45,188 nucleotides of DNA from Amphritea pacifica (GTDB taxonomy: Bacteria > Pseudomonadota > Gammaproteobacteria > Pseudomonadales > Balneatricaceae), in NCBI RefSeq assembly GCF_016924145.1, contig NZ_JAFFZO010000039.1, positions 1 through 45,188 on the forward strand, written 5' to 3'. The position numbers and the translations under genes were made by a program. Below the pieces are notes generated by a model. It saw only the letters and a program-made list of their open reading frames with translations. It did no database searches and had not been told where the DNA came from. How positions within the stretch are numbered: position 1 is the first letter of the stretch; every line of letters begins with the position of its first letter. Shown piece by piece: positions 8,060 to 17,105 of the stretch.

Positions 8060-8611
8060 GTGGAAAATATGGATGTTGGCGAACGGTTAAAGGCGATTCG
8101 CAAGATGAAGGGGCTCTCACAACGGGAGCTGGCAAAACGGGTGGGCGTGACCAACAGTACGATCTCAATGATCGAAAAGAATGGTGTCAGTCCTTCGGTC
8201 AGTTCATTAAAGAAAGTGCTCTCGGGTATCCCGATTTCTATTGGAGATTTCTTCACCCTGGATATTGATGAGATGGAGCCTGAAAGTGTCGTCTATAAGG
8301 CTGAGGATATGCCCGATATCGGCTCCAATAATGTCAGTCTTAAGCTGATAGGCGCGCGTAATAAGGGGCGTTCAATGGATCTTCTGAAAGAACGCTATGA
8401 ACCCGGTGCGGAAACCGGACCTGAGATGTTACAGCACCCCGGCGAAGAGGGCGGGGTTGTGATCAGTGGTGAGATTGAGCTGACGGTGGGCTTTCAGGTG
8501 TACCATCTGAAAGCGGGGGACGGCTACTATTTCAACAGTAACCGGCCCCATCGTTTTCGTAATATCTCAGATGAAGTGTGCGAAATAATCAGCGCAAACC
8601 CTTCGGTTTAA
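8060..8611 (+). CDS. XRE-family regulator with C-terminal cupin domain
   Basis: The 183-aa protein has an N-terminal helix-turn-helix (about 5-60; LKAIRKMKGLSQRELAKRVG and NSTISMIEKNG) and a C-terminal cupin (about 105-180; HPGEEGGVVISGEIELTVG, then LKAGDGYYFNSNRPHRF). PuuR-type members sense polyamines or amino acids and control adjacent uptake or catabolism genes. The best candidates here are the TRAP operon upstream or the aminotransferase, but neither link is shown. The start is either GTG at 8060 or ATG at 8069; the ATG is slightly favoured by AAGTGGA in front. Its stop codon interlocks with the stop of the convergent MscS-like gene (shared TTAA). Confidence 0.85.
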   Translation: MENMDVGERLKAIRKMKGLSQRELAKRVGVTNSTISMIEKNGVSPSVSSLKKVLSGIPISIGDFFTLDIDEMEPESVVYKAEDMPDIGSNNVSLKLIGARNKGRSMDLLKERYEPGAETGPEMLQHPGEEGGVVISGEIELTVGFQVYHLKAGDGYYFNSNRPHRFRNISDEVCEIISANPSV

Positions 8612-9162
8612 CCCTTGGTCTGTGGTTTTTCTGCCGCTTCAGCGGCGGGCTTTTCCTGGGTGCTGATCGTTGTGTCTGAAGGAATGTCTCCATCCAGTTT
8701 GATCACCGGCTTTTGCAGAATCAGTGTGTTGGGGTAGGTGATGATCTCTCCCTGACGACGGATAATGACGTGGAACAGCGTGATCTCGTCGACGATGCCA
8801 CTGATATTTTCATCTTTATCCACAATCTTTATAAAATCGCCAACCCGGTAGGGAAAACCGAAGAAAATAATCAGACTGGCGGTTATATTGCTCAGAATTG
8901 ACCATTGGGCAAACATCGCCACGCCAATTACTGCAAAAACCGACGAGAGAAATACCGATAACTGAGAATAGTGGATCCCCAATAGCAGTGTCAGTAGCGT
9001 TAAGAACAGTAGCGTCAGGGCGATATTGAGTGTTTTGGCAATATACTTAATACGATATGGGTCTGTGTCTTTCAGCTTCCCTAGCCGGTTGATATTGCGG
9101 TTAATAAAACGGATTGCGATGGCATAGGTGGCTATCAGCACGATAACGATTAGGTATTTCAT
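8608..9162 (-). CDS. small MscS-like mechanosensitive channel domain protein
   Basis: The 184-aa inner-membrane protein has hydrophobic segments at about 2-18, 46-68 and 70-100, then a beta-rich MscS-like domain with the signature FGFPYRVGDFIKIVD and the run ITYPNTLILQKPVI. It lacks the long N-terminal domains of larger relatives. The C-terminal 25 residues are rich in Ala, Glu and Lys and likely disordered. Its ATG overlaps the stop of the DUF1003 gene by 4 bases, so the two form a coupled operon. A role in osmotic relief or small-ion leakage is a family-based inference. Confidence 0.8.
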   Translation of the reverse strand: MKYLIVIVLIATYAIAIRFINRNINRLGKLKDTDPYRIKYIAKTLNIALTLLFLTLLTLLLGIHYSQLSVFLSSVFAVIGVAMFAQWSILSNITASLIIFFGFPYRVGDFIKIVDKDENISGIVDEITLFHVIIRRQGEIITYPNTLILQKPVIKLDGDIPSDTTISTQEKPAAEAAEKPQTKG

Positions 9163-9674
9163 CCCTTTTTTATCTCCGGGTCAGGATTATCTGTATGCTC
9201 TGGCGTTGCGCTCAATTGATCCAGTTTGGTGTGCAGGCGCATGATCTGTAGCTCCAGCTTCAGGTTGATTTCATAGGTCGCATCCTGCTTGATCCGGTCT
9301 TTTGCGGCCTGACGGTTCTGCGACATCATGATAATCGGCGCCTGAAACGCGGCCAGACTGGAAAGTCCAAGGTTCAGCAAGATATAGGGGTAGGGGTCAA
9401 AGGGCGTATCAATCAGCAGATAGCTATTGACGCCTATCCAGGCGACGATAAAGAGAAAAAACAGACTGATAAACCACCATGAGCCGCCGAAGCGAGCGAC
9501 AACATCCGCGATTTTTTGTCCGGTCGTCAGGCTATCACTGAAAGCGTTGTTCACATTTTCAGATACCGTGGTGTGTTCGGCGATACTGTTAATGACTTTC
9601 TGCTCTTTCTCGGCCAGCGAGCTGTAGCTCTGCCCCAGAAGGGCTTTCGCCAGATTTTCAAAATAGCGTTTCAT
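9159..9674 (-). CDS. DUF1003 membrane protein
   Basis: The 171-aa DUF1003 protein has two predicted membrane helices (about 65-90 and 100-125), the family run GGSWWFI before the first and SQNRQAAKDR after the second, and a charged coiled C-terminus. Its function is unknown in the family. The start at 9674 is chosen because GGAGG stands 5 nt upstream; longer in-frame starts at 9686 and 9713 would place that site inside the gene. It is translationally coupled to the MscS-like gene. Confidence 0.85.
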   Translation of the reverse strand: MKRYFENLAKALLGQSYSSLAEKEQKVINSIAEHTTVSENVNNAFSDSLTTGQKIADVVARFGGSWWFISLFFLFIVAWIGVNSYLLIDTPFDPYPYILLNLGLSSLAAFQAPIIMMSQNRQAAKDRIKQDATYEINLKLELQIMRLHTKLDQLSATPEHTDNPDPEIKKG

Positions 9675-9876
9675 AGGCTCCTCCATGGTTGGTTCCGGTC
9701 TGCTCAGTCTCATCTGTTGTTTAGAGCGCTGTACCCGGATGAGGGTTAGATGATAACCGATTCCTCGCGGGTAATTCTCAACGGGTTGGCAGATTGCCTC
9801 TGTTGATAAACTGATAGTAGAAGGTAGTCAGGCGTTAGTTAACTGTTATTTATACGATAACCGGTAAATGTTATCA

Positions 9877-9904
9877 CTGGACTCTGGACTCTGGACTCTG
9901 GACT
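9877..9904 (+). repeat. tandem heptanucleotide repeat (CTGGACT)4
   Basis: Four perfect adjoining copies of the 7-mer CTGGACT span 28 bases in a non-coding gap. It is a second heptamer array of different sequence from the larger one at 23093-23190. Confidence 0.9.
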
Positions 9905-9962
9905 AAGCAAGCTCTGCTAATCAGCAGTAGCCTGTTGCAACGAGTGGCGTTGGGTGGGGAAG

Positions 9963-9994
9963 TAAAAAAGCGGACCTCTTTTTCAAGAGGTCCG
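9963..9994 (-). terminator. intrinsic terminator of the aminotransferase gene
   Basis: A perfect 10-bp stem CGGACCTCTT/AAGAGGTCCG (9971-9980 with 9985-9994) is followed on the minus strand by CTTTTTTAC. It lies 66 bases past the stop codon. Confidence 0.88.
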
Positions 9995-10059
9995 ATAAAA
10001 ATCGGCTCCGGTGGGGGACGACCATCCGACTCCAGTGGTTTTAAAGCGCCAGGGCGGGC

Positions 10060-11379
10060 TTAACCGAACATCTCTTCTGCGGTTTCACGCAGCACGTTGA
10101 CCAGGCGGTCGATATGGTTGGCTTCGACCGTCAGAGGAGGGGAGAAAGCAACAATGTTGCCCATTGTCCGCACCATCACTCCGCGCTTATAGCAGCCTTT
10201 CTGGAAGTCCAGCCCGACCGGGCCGTTAGCGGCTACCGAGGCATCAAACTGCACTGCGCCAACCAGACCGTAGTTACGCACATCGATCACTTTAGGGGCG
10301 TCTTTCAGGCTGTGTAGCTGGTTTTCAAAGTGAGTGCCTATGTCGCCACTGGCGCGGGTCAGTAATCCCTCTTTCTCATAAATATCCAGGGTTGCCAGAC
10401 CGGCTGCACAGGCTACCGGGTGCGCCGAATAGGTATAACCGTGATAGAACTCGATGCCACCGACCGCTACGTTATTGACGATCTGATCGTGGATCCCATC
10501 CTTAACAAACACGGCTCCGAGAGGGATAACACCGTTGGTGATCCCCTTGGCAGAGGTGATCATATCCGGTACCACATCAAACTCTTCTGCGGCAAAAGCG
10601 GATCCCAGCCGACCCCAGCCAGTGATCACTTCATCAAAGATCAGCAGAATATCGTACTGATCACAGATCTCACGCATCCGTTTGAGATAACCCTGTGGTG
10701 GCATAATAACGCCACCGGCACCACTCATTGGCTCAATGATAACCGCGGCGATGCTGTCGGCACCGTGGAAGTGAATCAGTTGCTCCAGCGCTTCAGCTTT
10801 ATCGATCCCCTGTTCAGGCAGGCCTTTGCTAAACGCGTTATTAGCGATATCCAGAGTATGAGGCAGATGATCAACTGGCAGCAGCGGGCCAAAACCGGCG
10901 CGGTTGGGAGTCAGGCCGCCAACGGAGATACCACCGAAATTAACCCCGTGGTAGGCCATCTCCCGTCCGAGGAATTTGGTTTTTCCTCCTTTACCCCGTG
11001 ATTTATGGTATTGCAGTGCAATCTTCAGGGCCGACTCAACGGCTTCAGAGCCTGAGTTAGCAAAAAAGACTTTGTTCAGCCCGGTGGGGGTGTGCCTGAT
11101 CAGTCGGTTGGCAAATTCAAAACCGATCTCATGACCAAAGTTGAACGGTGACGCGTAGTCCAGTTCACGCAGTTGCTGGCTGACTGCATCAGCGATCTCA
11201 CTACGACCGTGTCCCGCGTTGACACACCACAGGCCCGCCGTGGCGTCCAGTATCTCCTGACCTTCGTTGGTGTAATACATAACGCCTTCAGCACGCTGGA
11301 TAATGCGTGGCTGGCTTTTGAAGTCCCGGTTCGCCGTAAATGGCATCCAGAACGCATCCATATTGATGTTCGTGCTCAT
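10060..11379 (-). CDS. class III aminotransferase, omega-amino acid:pyruvate type
   Basis: The 439-aa PLP enzyme of fold type I transfers an amino group, typically from beta-alanine or another omega-amino acid, to pyruvate. NSGSEA (108-113) binds the cofactor phosphate, D249 in IFDEVITG contacts the pyridine nitrogen, and K278 in TSAKGITNG is the Schiff-base lysine. Overall similarity is closest to Pseudomonas BauA-type beta-alanine:pyruvate transaminases; substrates such as taurine or other amines cannot be excluded. It is a single-gene unit with a strong terminator and is divergent from a LysR gene that probably controls it. Confidence 0.88.
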   Translation of the reverse strand: MSTNINMDAFWMPFTANRDFKSQPRIIQRAEGVMYYTNEGQEILDATAGLWCVNAGHGRSEIADAVSQQLRELDYASPFNFGHEIGFEFANRLIRHTPTGLNKVFFANSGSEAVESALKIALQYHKSRGKGGKTKFLGREMAYHGVNFGGISVGGLTPNRAGFGPLLPVDHLPHTLDIANNAFSKGLPEQGIDKAEALEQLIHFHGADSIAAVIIEPMSGAGGVIMPPQGYLKRMREICDQYDILLIFDEVITGWGRLGSAFAAEEFDVVPDMITSAKGITNGVIPLGAVFVKDGIHDQIVNNVAVGGIEFYHGYTYSAHPVACAAGLATLDIYEKEGLLTRASGDIGTHFENQLHSLKDAPKVIDVRNYGLVGAVQFDASVAANGPVGLDFQKGCYKRGVMVRTMGNIVAFSPPLTVEANHIDRLVNVLRETAEEMFG

Positions 11380-11504
11380 GGGAAAACCCTGTTTAAGTTA
11401 TTAGTAATGGCCGGTTACTGAGATCAGTTCAGCATAGAACGGTTTTTTTAAAGGGTGGCCTTATGGAGTCATAGTAACGTCAGTGTTAAAGTCTTATAAA
11501 TAAC

Positions 11505-11531
11505 AAACATTGAATGCTTACTTTGATGTTT
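11505..11531. promoter_or_regulatory. inverted repeat in the aminotransferase/LysR divergent region
   Basis: AAACAT (11505-11510) and ATGTTT (11526-11531) form an interrupted dyad 26 bp before the LysR start. The arms sit in matching AT-rich contexts (TTATAAATAAC and TTTATAAAAC). This is a plausible LysR-type operator, identified only by symmetry. Confidence 0.35.
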
Positions 11532-11556
11532 ATAAAACTATTTTAAGGATCGTCTG

Positions 11557-12489
11557 ATGGTTAGTAAGGCGCTGCAAAGCATGGCCAAGGTAGGGGATTA
11601 TGAGATTCGTCTGCTGCGGGTTTTTAAAACGGTGGTTGAGTGTGGTGGTTTTTCCGCCGCGGAGGTGGAACTGAATATCAGTCGTTCAACCATCTCGGTG
11701 CATATGTCCAACCTGGAGGCGCGTCTGAAGCTTAAACTCTGTCAGCGAGGCCGCTCCGGATTTGCCCTGACCGAGGAGGGGCTGACTATCTACAACGCGA
11801 CCCGACAGCTGTTTTCCCGACTGGCGGAGTTCCGCTCTACTGTTAACGCTCTGCACCAGCAGATGACCGGTGAGGTGAGAATTCTGACATCGGATACCAT
11901 CAGTCTGGATGAGCGCTGTGGCCTGGATAAGGTGTTGGCCGAGTTTGCCGCCCTGGCACCGGATGTGTATATCAGCTTTGATACCGCCCCGCTGGGAGAG
12001 ATTGAGCGACGGGTGATCAATGGAGAGGCGGATGTCGGTTTTATTCCCCATCACAGAGATATCGAGGGGCTGGATTTTCTGCTGATGTATAAAGATAAAT
12101 CACTACTCTATTGTGGCGACCGCCATCCGCTGTTTCATGAGCAGGATGCGCAGCAGCTTAATGAATCACTGAAAGCGTGTAAGCTGGTACATGCCGGCGT
12201 GCTGACCAGCTCTGAAGCGAGTATGCAGCTGGCCGAGATGAATAAAGCCGCAGAAGCCTATTACTATGAAACCCGGGCGACGATGATTTTATCGGGTGTT
12301 TATGTGGGCTTTCTGGCGGAGAAGTTTGCCCAACAGTGGGTTGAGCAGGGACGGATGCGGGCTTTGTTACCCGATACCCGGTTCTATAATCTGCAGGTTG
12401 CGGCGATCAGTCGCCGTTCGGGCCCATTGAATAAACCCAGGGATCTGTTTATTGAGCTGCTGACTCAGCATATTGAGGCGCTGGAGTAA
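11557..12489 (+). CDS. LysR-family transcriptional regulator
   Basis: The 310-aa regulator has an N-terminal winged helix-turn-helix (about 15-75; FKTVVECGGFSAAEVELNISRS region) and a LysR substrate-binding domain from about residue 100. AAGGA stands 7 nt before the ATG. It is divergent from the omega-aminotransferase with a 177-bp shared region, so it is the likely regulator of that enzyme. The effector is unknown. Confidence 0.9.
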   Translation: MVSKALQSMAKVGDYEIRLLRVFKTVVECGGFSAAEVELNISRSTISVHMSNLEARLKLKLCQRGRSGFALTEEGLTIYNATRQLFSRLAEFRSTVNALHQQMTGEVRILTSDTISLDERCGLDKVLAEFAALAPDVYISFDTAPLGEIERRVINGEADVGFIPHHRDIEGLDFLLMYKDKSLLYCGDRHPLFHEQDAQQLNESLKACKLVHAGVLTSSEASMQLAEMNKAAEAYYYETRATMILSGVYVGFLAEKFAQQWVEQGRMRALLPDTRFYNLQVAAISRRSGPLNKPRDLFIELLTQHIEALE

Positions 12490-12499
12490 GCGAGCAGAT

Positions 12500-13240
12500 T
12501 TATTCTTTGAGCCACTGACTGATCTGTTGAATAAGCCATTCCGGCTGGTCGTGGGGCAGGTCGTGACCTGCATCCGGGTGGTTGATATGGGGGGAATGCC
12601 AGGCGTTTGCGAGCTGCTCTGAACAGTACGGATTGACCAGTTTATCTTTTCCACCGCTGACCAGAAGAACCGGTTTTTTGGGCGGGTAGGGCTGGGCACT
12701 ACAGGCAATAGCCAATTGCAGCTGGCGGCGAAAATTGTTGAAGCTGACCGGATATTCCAACTGATACATCTGCCAGAAAGACAGGGACTCATTTCGATAG
12801 CGCTGAGATGCACATGTCAGATCAAAGATGGTTCGCTCCCGGGGGTAGCCTTTTGTGAGCATCGCCCGCACCAGTTTTGGCAGGGCGCCGGGTTGTAAGC
12901 GGTAGTGAGGAGGGTTCCAGGGCGCGAGGCTGCTATTAACCATCACGATCCCCCGCAGATCATCCGGATATTCCTGCATCCAGTGATAGGCGATCATGCC
13001 GCCCAGAGAGAGCCCCAGAAGATACACCGGCTGCTCAGGGCGGTGGCGGCGGTGCAGATCGTTGATCAGTTCATTGACTGAGGTGGGGCTGGGGTGTTGA
13101 TAGCGTTTTCCGTTGCCCGGCAGATCGATACAGCTGACCCGGGTGTCGGGCAGCAGTTTCTGCATCTGTTGTGGGAACTTTCCCCAGTGCCGACTTTCCC
13201 GGCACAGTCCGCGCAGTAATATCCAGTGTTGTTCAGCCAT
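12500..13240 (-). CDS. alpha/beta hydrolase
   Basis: The 246-aa protein shows the alpha/beta-hydrolase fold: an early LLRGLCRESRHWGKF segment in the HG/oxyanion position, the nucleophile elbow GLSLGG near residue 85, a late acid region (SGGKDKLVN) and a catalytic His in DAGHDLP. The substrate is unknown. The ATG at 13240 overlaps the stop of the upstream M14 gene by 8 bases (ATGGCTGA), indicating coupled translation. A TTG at 13261 is an alternative start. It converges with the LysR gene, 10 bases away. Confidence 0.82.
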   Translation of the reverse strand: MAEQHWILLRGLCRESRHWGKFPQQMQKLLPDTRVSCIDLPGNGKRYQHPSPTSVNELINDLHRRHRPEQPVYLLGLSLGGMIAYHWMQEYPDDLRGIVMVNSSLAPWNPPHYRLQPGALPKLVRAMLTKGYPRERTIFDLTCASQRYRNESLSFWQMYQLEYPVSFNNFRRQLQLAIACSAQPYPPKKPVLLVSGGKDKLVNPYCSEQLANAWHSPHINHPDAGHDLPHDQPEWLIQQISQWLKE

Positions 13241-14327
13241 ACCAGCGTTGCTTTGCCTCAAGTTCGTAGCGCAGTCGGCTCATTGGGCTTACCGGTAACC
13301 AGGTTTCATAGGCGCAGCAGCTGCGGATAAGAAACTCCAGTAATAACAGGTGGCGGCGCATGGTGCGTTTTTCCCGATGCGGTACCAGCGGATTAAACAG
13401 GCCCATAAATGAGATTAACTGTCGCGGATTCTTCTTTACCCAGCGCCATGACCCCATCTCCAGCGTTAATGGCAGGAAAACTGTCGCCTCCAGGCTGAGT
13501 GACTGATGGTACAGATAATCCCACAGGTCGCCATGGGTAAGGTAACTATGGTGCTGGGGCTCGATAATGTAATTATGATGGGGGTTGCTTGTTTCAAAAA
13601 GATGAACCAGCGCGGCAAGTTCTGCCCGGTGTTGCAGGGGTTCGCGGGAACCGGCCATTGGAAACCAGAGGCGATCGCGCAGCCCGAAACCGGAATGACA
13701 ATCCAGTACAATGCTCAGCGGTGAGTTAAACAGCTCTTCATGCACCCAGTCACATAACGCCAGAGCCTCTGTTTCCATCGGTTTTTTCTCTTCGCCGCGA
13801 TACCAGGGCAAGCGCTTGCTGAGCCGGTGACCGCCCACCATCCAGGTGGTTTTATCGCTGGCGTTATGAGGTGCGTTGCGCATCAGATCGACCCCCTGAG
13901 GGTTGCTGCGCTGTCCCAGGGCCATTCCGGACGGGTTGAGCAGAGGACAGAAAACAAGCCGCAGGTGCTGCAGCTCATAGTTCAGACCGCGATCCCACGT
14001 CAAACGTTTGAGCAGTGAACTGAGAAAGGTGAGCAGCAGTCGGGTACCGATCCGTTCAACCCCATGCACCCCGCCGACAAATGCCAGGGTCGGTGCGTCT
14101 GGATTGTCGGAGCCAAACTGCAGGCTGTAGATCGGTAGCTGATGATGCTGACTGTCAGACTGATGCTCTATTAACGCCAGCGTTCTGACTTTAAGCTGTT
14201 TGGCATGTTCGCAGATCAGCTCCTCCAGCAGCGCCATTTCTGGCAGACAGCGGTCTGTCAGGCTGGGATGAACCCGCTGTATCGGCTCAGATGACAATTT
14301 TGCAGCCTGTCCAAGTTCTGTCATCAA
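13233..14327 (-). CDS. M14-family zinc carboxypeptidase-like protein
   Basis: The 364-aa protein resembles M14 peptidases and succinylglutamate desuccinylase/aspartoacylase relatives. GGVHGVERIG gives the HxxE zinc pair, LDCHSGFG supplies the third zinc His, the NPSGM and NPQGVDLMRN stretches match the substrate-binding loop, and SLEATVFLPLTLEMG holds the likely catalytic Glu. It has no signal peptide, so it is probably cytoplasmic and acts on small amidated or peptide substrates. It forms an operon with the following alpha/beta hydrolase. The start at 14327 is the first ATG of a close pair. Confidence 0.82.
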   Translation of the reverse strand: MMTELGQAAKLSSEPIQRVHPSLTDRCLPEMALLEELICEHAKQLKVRTLALIEHQSDSQHHQLPIYSLQFGSDNPDAPTLAFVGGVHGVERIGTRLLLTFLSSLLKRLTWDRGLNYELQHLRLVFCPLLNPSGMALGQRSNPQGVDLMRNAPHNASDKTTWMVGGHRLSKRLPWYRGEEKKPMETEALALCDWVHEELFNSPLSIVLDCHSGFGLRDRLWFPMAGSREPLQHRAELAALVHLFETSNPHHNYIIEPQHHSYLTHGDLWDYLYHQSLSLEATVFLPLTLEMGSWRWVKKNPRQLISFMGLFNPLVPHREKRTMRRHLLLLEFLIRSCCAYETWLPVSPMSRLRYELEAKQRWYG

Positions 14328-14510
14328 TTCCTCCCACTAAGATACAGATTAAAGTGTAGTCGGAATTCGTGAATCAGTTAGCACCGATCGTGAGAATTAT
14401 TCCTGGATAAAAGCTGGAATAACACACCCCTCGGTTGAGGGGCGCTGCAGCACTTCAGCAGCGTTCCTTAGGAGCCGTGTTTCCCTCAGTTCTACTTAAC
14501 TGACAGTCTG
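14328..14510 (-). other. gap between dadR and the M14 gene
   Basis: Two small hairpins are present: CCCCTC/GAGGGG at 14427-14442 and CGCTGC/GCAGCG just after it. A near-palindrome TGACAGTCTGTCA lies near 14501-14513. None has a T tract on the minus strand, so termination after dadR is uncertain. Confidence 0.3.
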
Positions 14511-15005
14511 TCACCGAGGGCTGCTTGGATTGATCGGCAGGCTGAGGGACTCCTTTACCTCCTCCATAACGATATAGCTCTTGGAGTTTTTGACGCCGGG
14601 CAGTGTCAGCAGCATCTCGCCGAGCAGTGCCCGATATTCAGACATGTCGGCAATTCGCGCTTTAATCAGAAAATCGGCATCCCCCGAAACCAGGTGACAC
14701 TCCAGCACATAGGGCAGGGAGGCAACCGCCTTATTGAACTTGAGGAAGGCATCCGGAGACTGGTAGGAGAGTGAGATCTCAACAAACACCAGCATTCCAT
14801 AACCCATTGCGTGGGGGTCAATGCGGGCATAGTAGCCTTGAATCAAACCATCTTTTTCCAGCCGTTTAACCCGCTCCATACAGGGCGTGGTACTGAGGCC
14901 AACGATATCGGCCAGGTCGACATAGCTGATGCGGCCATTTTCCTGCAGGGTTTTCAGGATATTCAGATCAATCTTATCCAGCTTACGTTTTTGTTTTGTA
15001 TTCAT
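14511..15005 (-). CDS. dadR: Lrp/AsnC-family regulator of alanine catabolism
   Basis: The 164-aa protein closely resembles the Pseudomonas Lrp homologue that controls dadAX. The N-terminal helix-turn-helix (LDKIDLNILKTLQENGRISYVDLADIVGLS region) is followed by an RAM ligand domain with LECHLVSGDADFLIKAR and the C-terminal SKSYIVMEEVKESLSLPI, which is strikingly conserved. It is expected to sense L-alanine and activate the divergent dadA. The ATG at 15005 fits the family N-terminus; an upstream in-frame extension to 15098 does not. Confidence 0.9.
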   Translation of the reverse strand: MNTKQKRKLDKIDLNILKTLQENGRISYVDLADIVGLSTTPCMERVKRLEKDGLIQGYYARIDPHAMGYGMLVFVEISLSYQSPDAFLKFNKAVASLPYVLECHLVSGDADFLIKARIADMSEYRALLGEMLLTLPGVKNSKSYIVMEEVKESLSLPINPSSPR

Positions 15006-15178
15006 AGGGTTACTTCGTCTGCAGTCTCCGGATGGAGGTAAAATATATAATTGTCCCTGTTTTGCAGGGTAATAGTTTTGAAAATAGTTTAAATACAAAA
15101 AAATAATCTGTCAAAGATGCAATACACTAGCCAAATCATTTGTTGGTGATAAGTATAAAAACGGATAGGTATCTTGCA
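15006..15178. promoter_or_regulatory. dadR-dadA divergent promoter region
   Basis: This 173-bp AT-rich region holds the A-tract run GTTTTGAAAATAGTTTAAA and neighbours at 15070-15110. Such phased A/T tracts are typical of Lrp binding regions. No single operator could be fixed. Confidence 0.4.
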
Positions 15179-16438
15179 ATGAAGATTTTGATTTTGGGTA
15201 GTGGCGTTATCGGTGTAACCAGCGCCTGGTATCTGGCTAAACAGGGCCATCAGGTTACTATAATCGATCGCCAGAGTGCTCCGGCGATGGAGACCAGTTT
15301 TGCCAATGCCGGTCAGATCTCGCCTGGGTATTCCGCTCCCTGGGCAGCTCCGGGCGTGCCGTTAAAGGCGATCAAGTGGATGATGCAGGATCTTGCACCG
15401 CTGATGATCAACCCTAAAGTGAATGCCAACACCCTTAAGTGGATGACCAAGATGCTATCTAACTGCACTCAGAGCTCATACCACACCAACAAAGCACGCA
15501 TGATGCGTCTTGCTGAGTATAGCCGGGATTGCTTCAAAGATCTGCGTGCTGAAATCGAAATTGATTATGAAGGCCGTACCGGAGGCACCTTGCAGCTGTT
15601 CCGCACCCAGAAACAGGTGGATGCGGCGGCTAAAGATATCTCCGTACTTGAAGAGTGCGGTGTCGATTATGAACTGCTGGACCGTGACGGTTGTGCTTCC
15701 CGTGAACCTGCGCTGGGCTTTGTTAAAGAGAAAATTGTCGGCGGCCTGCGTCTGCCCGGTGATGAGACCGGTGACTGTTTCAAATTCACCAGCGCGCTGG
15801 CTGAAGAGTGTAAGAAACTGGGGGTCGAATTTAAGTTTGATACAGAGATCGAAGGCCTGATCAGCGATGACAATCAGATCGTGGGTGTAAAGACGCAGCA
15901 GGGCACATTCACCGCTGACCGTTACCTGATGTGTCTGGGCAGCTACAGCACCCTGTTACTGGCTAATGTCGGGGTTGCGGTTCCGGTCTATCCGATTAAA
16001 GGATACTCACTGACACTGCCGATTGTCGATGAAACCAAAGCGCCGGTGTCCACGGTCATGGATGAAACCTATAAAGTTGCCGTGACCCGTTTCGATGATC
16101 GTATTCGTGTGGGTGGTACGGCTGAAATTACCTCCTACGATACCTCGCTGCAGGAGAAGCGCCGTAAGAATGTTGAGTTTACCGTTGGTGACCTGTTTCC
16201 CGGCGGGGGTGATATTCAGAATGCTGAGTTCTGGACCGGTCTGCGGCCAATGACACCGGATGGCACGCCTGTGCTTGGCGGAACGCGCTACCCGAATCTC
16301 TATCTGAATACCGGTCACGGCACCCTTGGCTGGACCATGTCTCTGGGGTCAGGCAAGTTTGTTGCCGATGTTATCAGCGGTAACAAAACCGATATCGATC
16401 CGGAAGGGCTTTCCGTCGCCCGTTATGGCCAGAAATAA
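15179..16438 (+). CDS. dadA: D-amino acid dehydrogenase small subunit
   Basis: The 419-aa FAD-dependent enzyme oxidises D-alanine (and other D-amino acids) to the 2-imino acid, which hydrolyses to pyruvate and ammonia, passing electrons to the membrane quinone pool. G7-S-G-V-I-G12 is the dinucleotide-binding motif. [17 protein letters not shown] and the late [16 protein letters not shown] and [11 protein letters not shown] are DadA signatures. The ATG at 15179 matches the family start; a TTG at 15140 would add 13 residues without support. A long hairpin separates it from ridA. Confidence 0.96.
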   Translation: MKILILGSGVIGVTSAWYLAKQGHQVTIIDRQSAPAMETSFANAGQISPGYSAPWAAPGVPLKAIKWMMQDLAPLMINPKVNANTLKWMTKMLSNCTQSSYHTNKARMMRLAEYSRDCFKDLRAEIEIDYEGRTGGTLQLFRTQKQVDAAAKDISVLEECGVDYELLDRDGCASREPALGFVKEKIVGGLRLPGDETGDCFKFTSALAEECKKLGVEFKFDTEIEGLISDDNQIVGVKTQQGTFTADRYLMCLGSYSTLLLANVGVAVPVYPIKGYSLTLPIVDETKAPVSTVMDETYKVAVTRFDDRIRVGGTAEITSYDTSLQEKRRKNVEFTVGDLFPGGGDIQNAEFWTGLRPMTPDGTPVLGGTRYPNLYLNTGHGTLGWTMSLGSGKFVADVISGNKTDIDPEGLSVARYGQK

Positions 16439-16452
16439 GCAATAACGGTTTT

Positions 16453-16511
16453 GAACACAGGGGCTTTTACGCACCTCGTAAGCACCTTTCTTGCCTCTGT
16501 GTTCACTTTTT
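16453..16511 (+). terminator. long hairpin between dadA and ridA
   Basis: A 12-bp stem (16453-16464 with 16493-16504, one G-U) encloses a 28-nt loop that itself holds TTACG/CGTAA. It is followed by ACTTTTTATT. It could terminate most dadA transcripts or attenuate the ridA-dadX genes downstream. Confidence 0.6.
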
Positions 16512-16643
16512 ATTACAGGCTATAATCTGCGGCACTCTGTTGCTGGAGAGTAAACCAATCTGAGCAGTAATGGCCAGCGCACAGAGATGCTCCGGGCCAG
16601 TGCTGACAAACTATTTTAAGAACGATTACTTAGGATTTATACC

Positions 16644-17030
16644 ATGCCAACCAAGACTATTATTGCCACTGAAAATGCACCTTCTGCAATCGGCACATAC
16701 TCGCAGGCTGTTAAAGTCGATAACACTGTATACATGTCGGGTCAGATTCCACTGGTACCGGCAACCATGGAGATGGTTACTGAGTCTTTTGAAGCCCAGG
16801 CTGTGCAGGTGTTTGATAACCTGAAAGCGGTGGCTGAAGCAGCGGGAGGCTCAATGAATGATCTGGTGAAGGTGAACATTCTGCTGACCGATCTGGCTAA
16901 TTTTGCCACGGTCAATGAAGTGATGGCACGCTATTTTGATCAGCCCTATCCAGCCCGTGCTGCGTATGCAGTGAAGGCGTTACCAAAAGATGCCGATATC
17001 GAAGTTGAAGCGGTGATGGTTCTGGGTTGA
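16644..17030 (+). CDS. ridA: RidA-family enamine/imine deaminase
   Basis: The 128-aa protein of the YjgF/YER057c/UK114 family hydrolyses reactive enamine and imine intermediates. R105 in the PARAAYAV segment is the catalytic arginine. Y19, near GTYSQAV, and the glutamates near 120-122 (IEVEAVMV) are also conserved. Its place between dadA, which makes 2-iminopropanoate, and dadX is functionally sensible: it should speed pyruvate release and protect PLP enzymes. TAGGA stands 9 nt before the ATG. Confidence 0.94.
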   Translation: MPTKTIIATENAPSAIGTYSQAVKVDNTVYMSGQIPLVPATMEMVTESFEAQAVQVFDNLKAVAEAAGGSMNDLVKVNILLTDLANFATVNEVMARYFDQPYPARAAYAVKALPKDADIEVEAVMVLG

Positions 17031-17105
17031 GCCGCAGGATTCTGGTTTTGATGCCTGTGTTGTGCAGGCATCTGAATAAAAGTGAGAGCTTAAGGTAAAA
17101 GTTAC

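Larger units (their letters stand above)
9675..10059. other. intergenic region with a heptamer repeat and terminator
   Basis: No gene is supported. The stretch contains the CTGGACT repeat (9877-9904), one GCAACGAG motif near 9937 and the aminotransferase terminator. The promoter of the DUF1003 operon should lie here, but no clear one was recognised. Confidence 0.4.
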
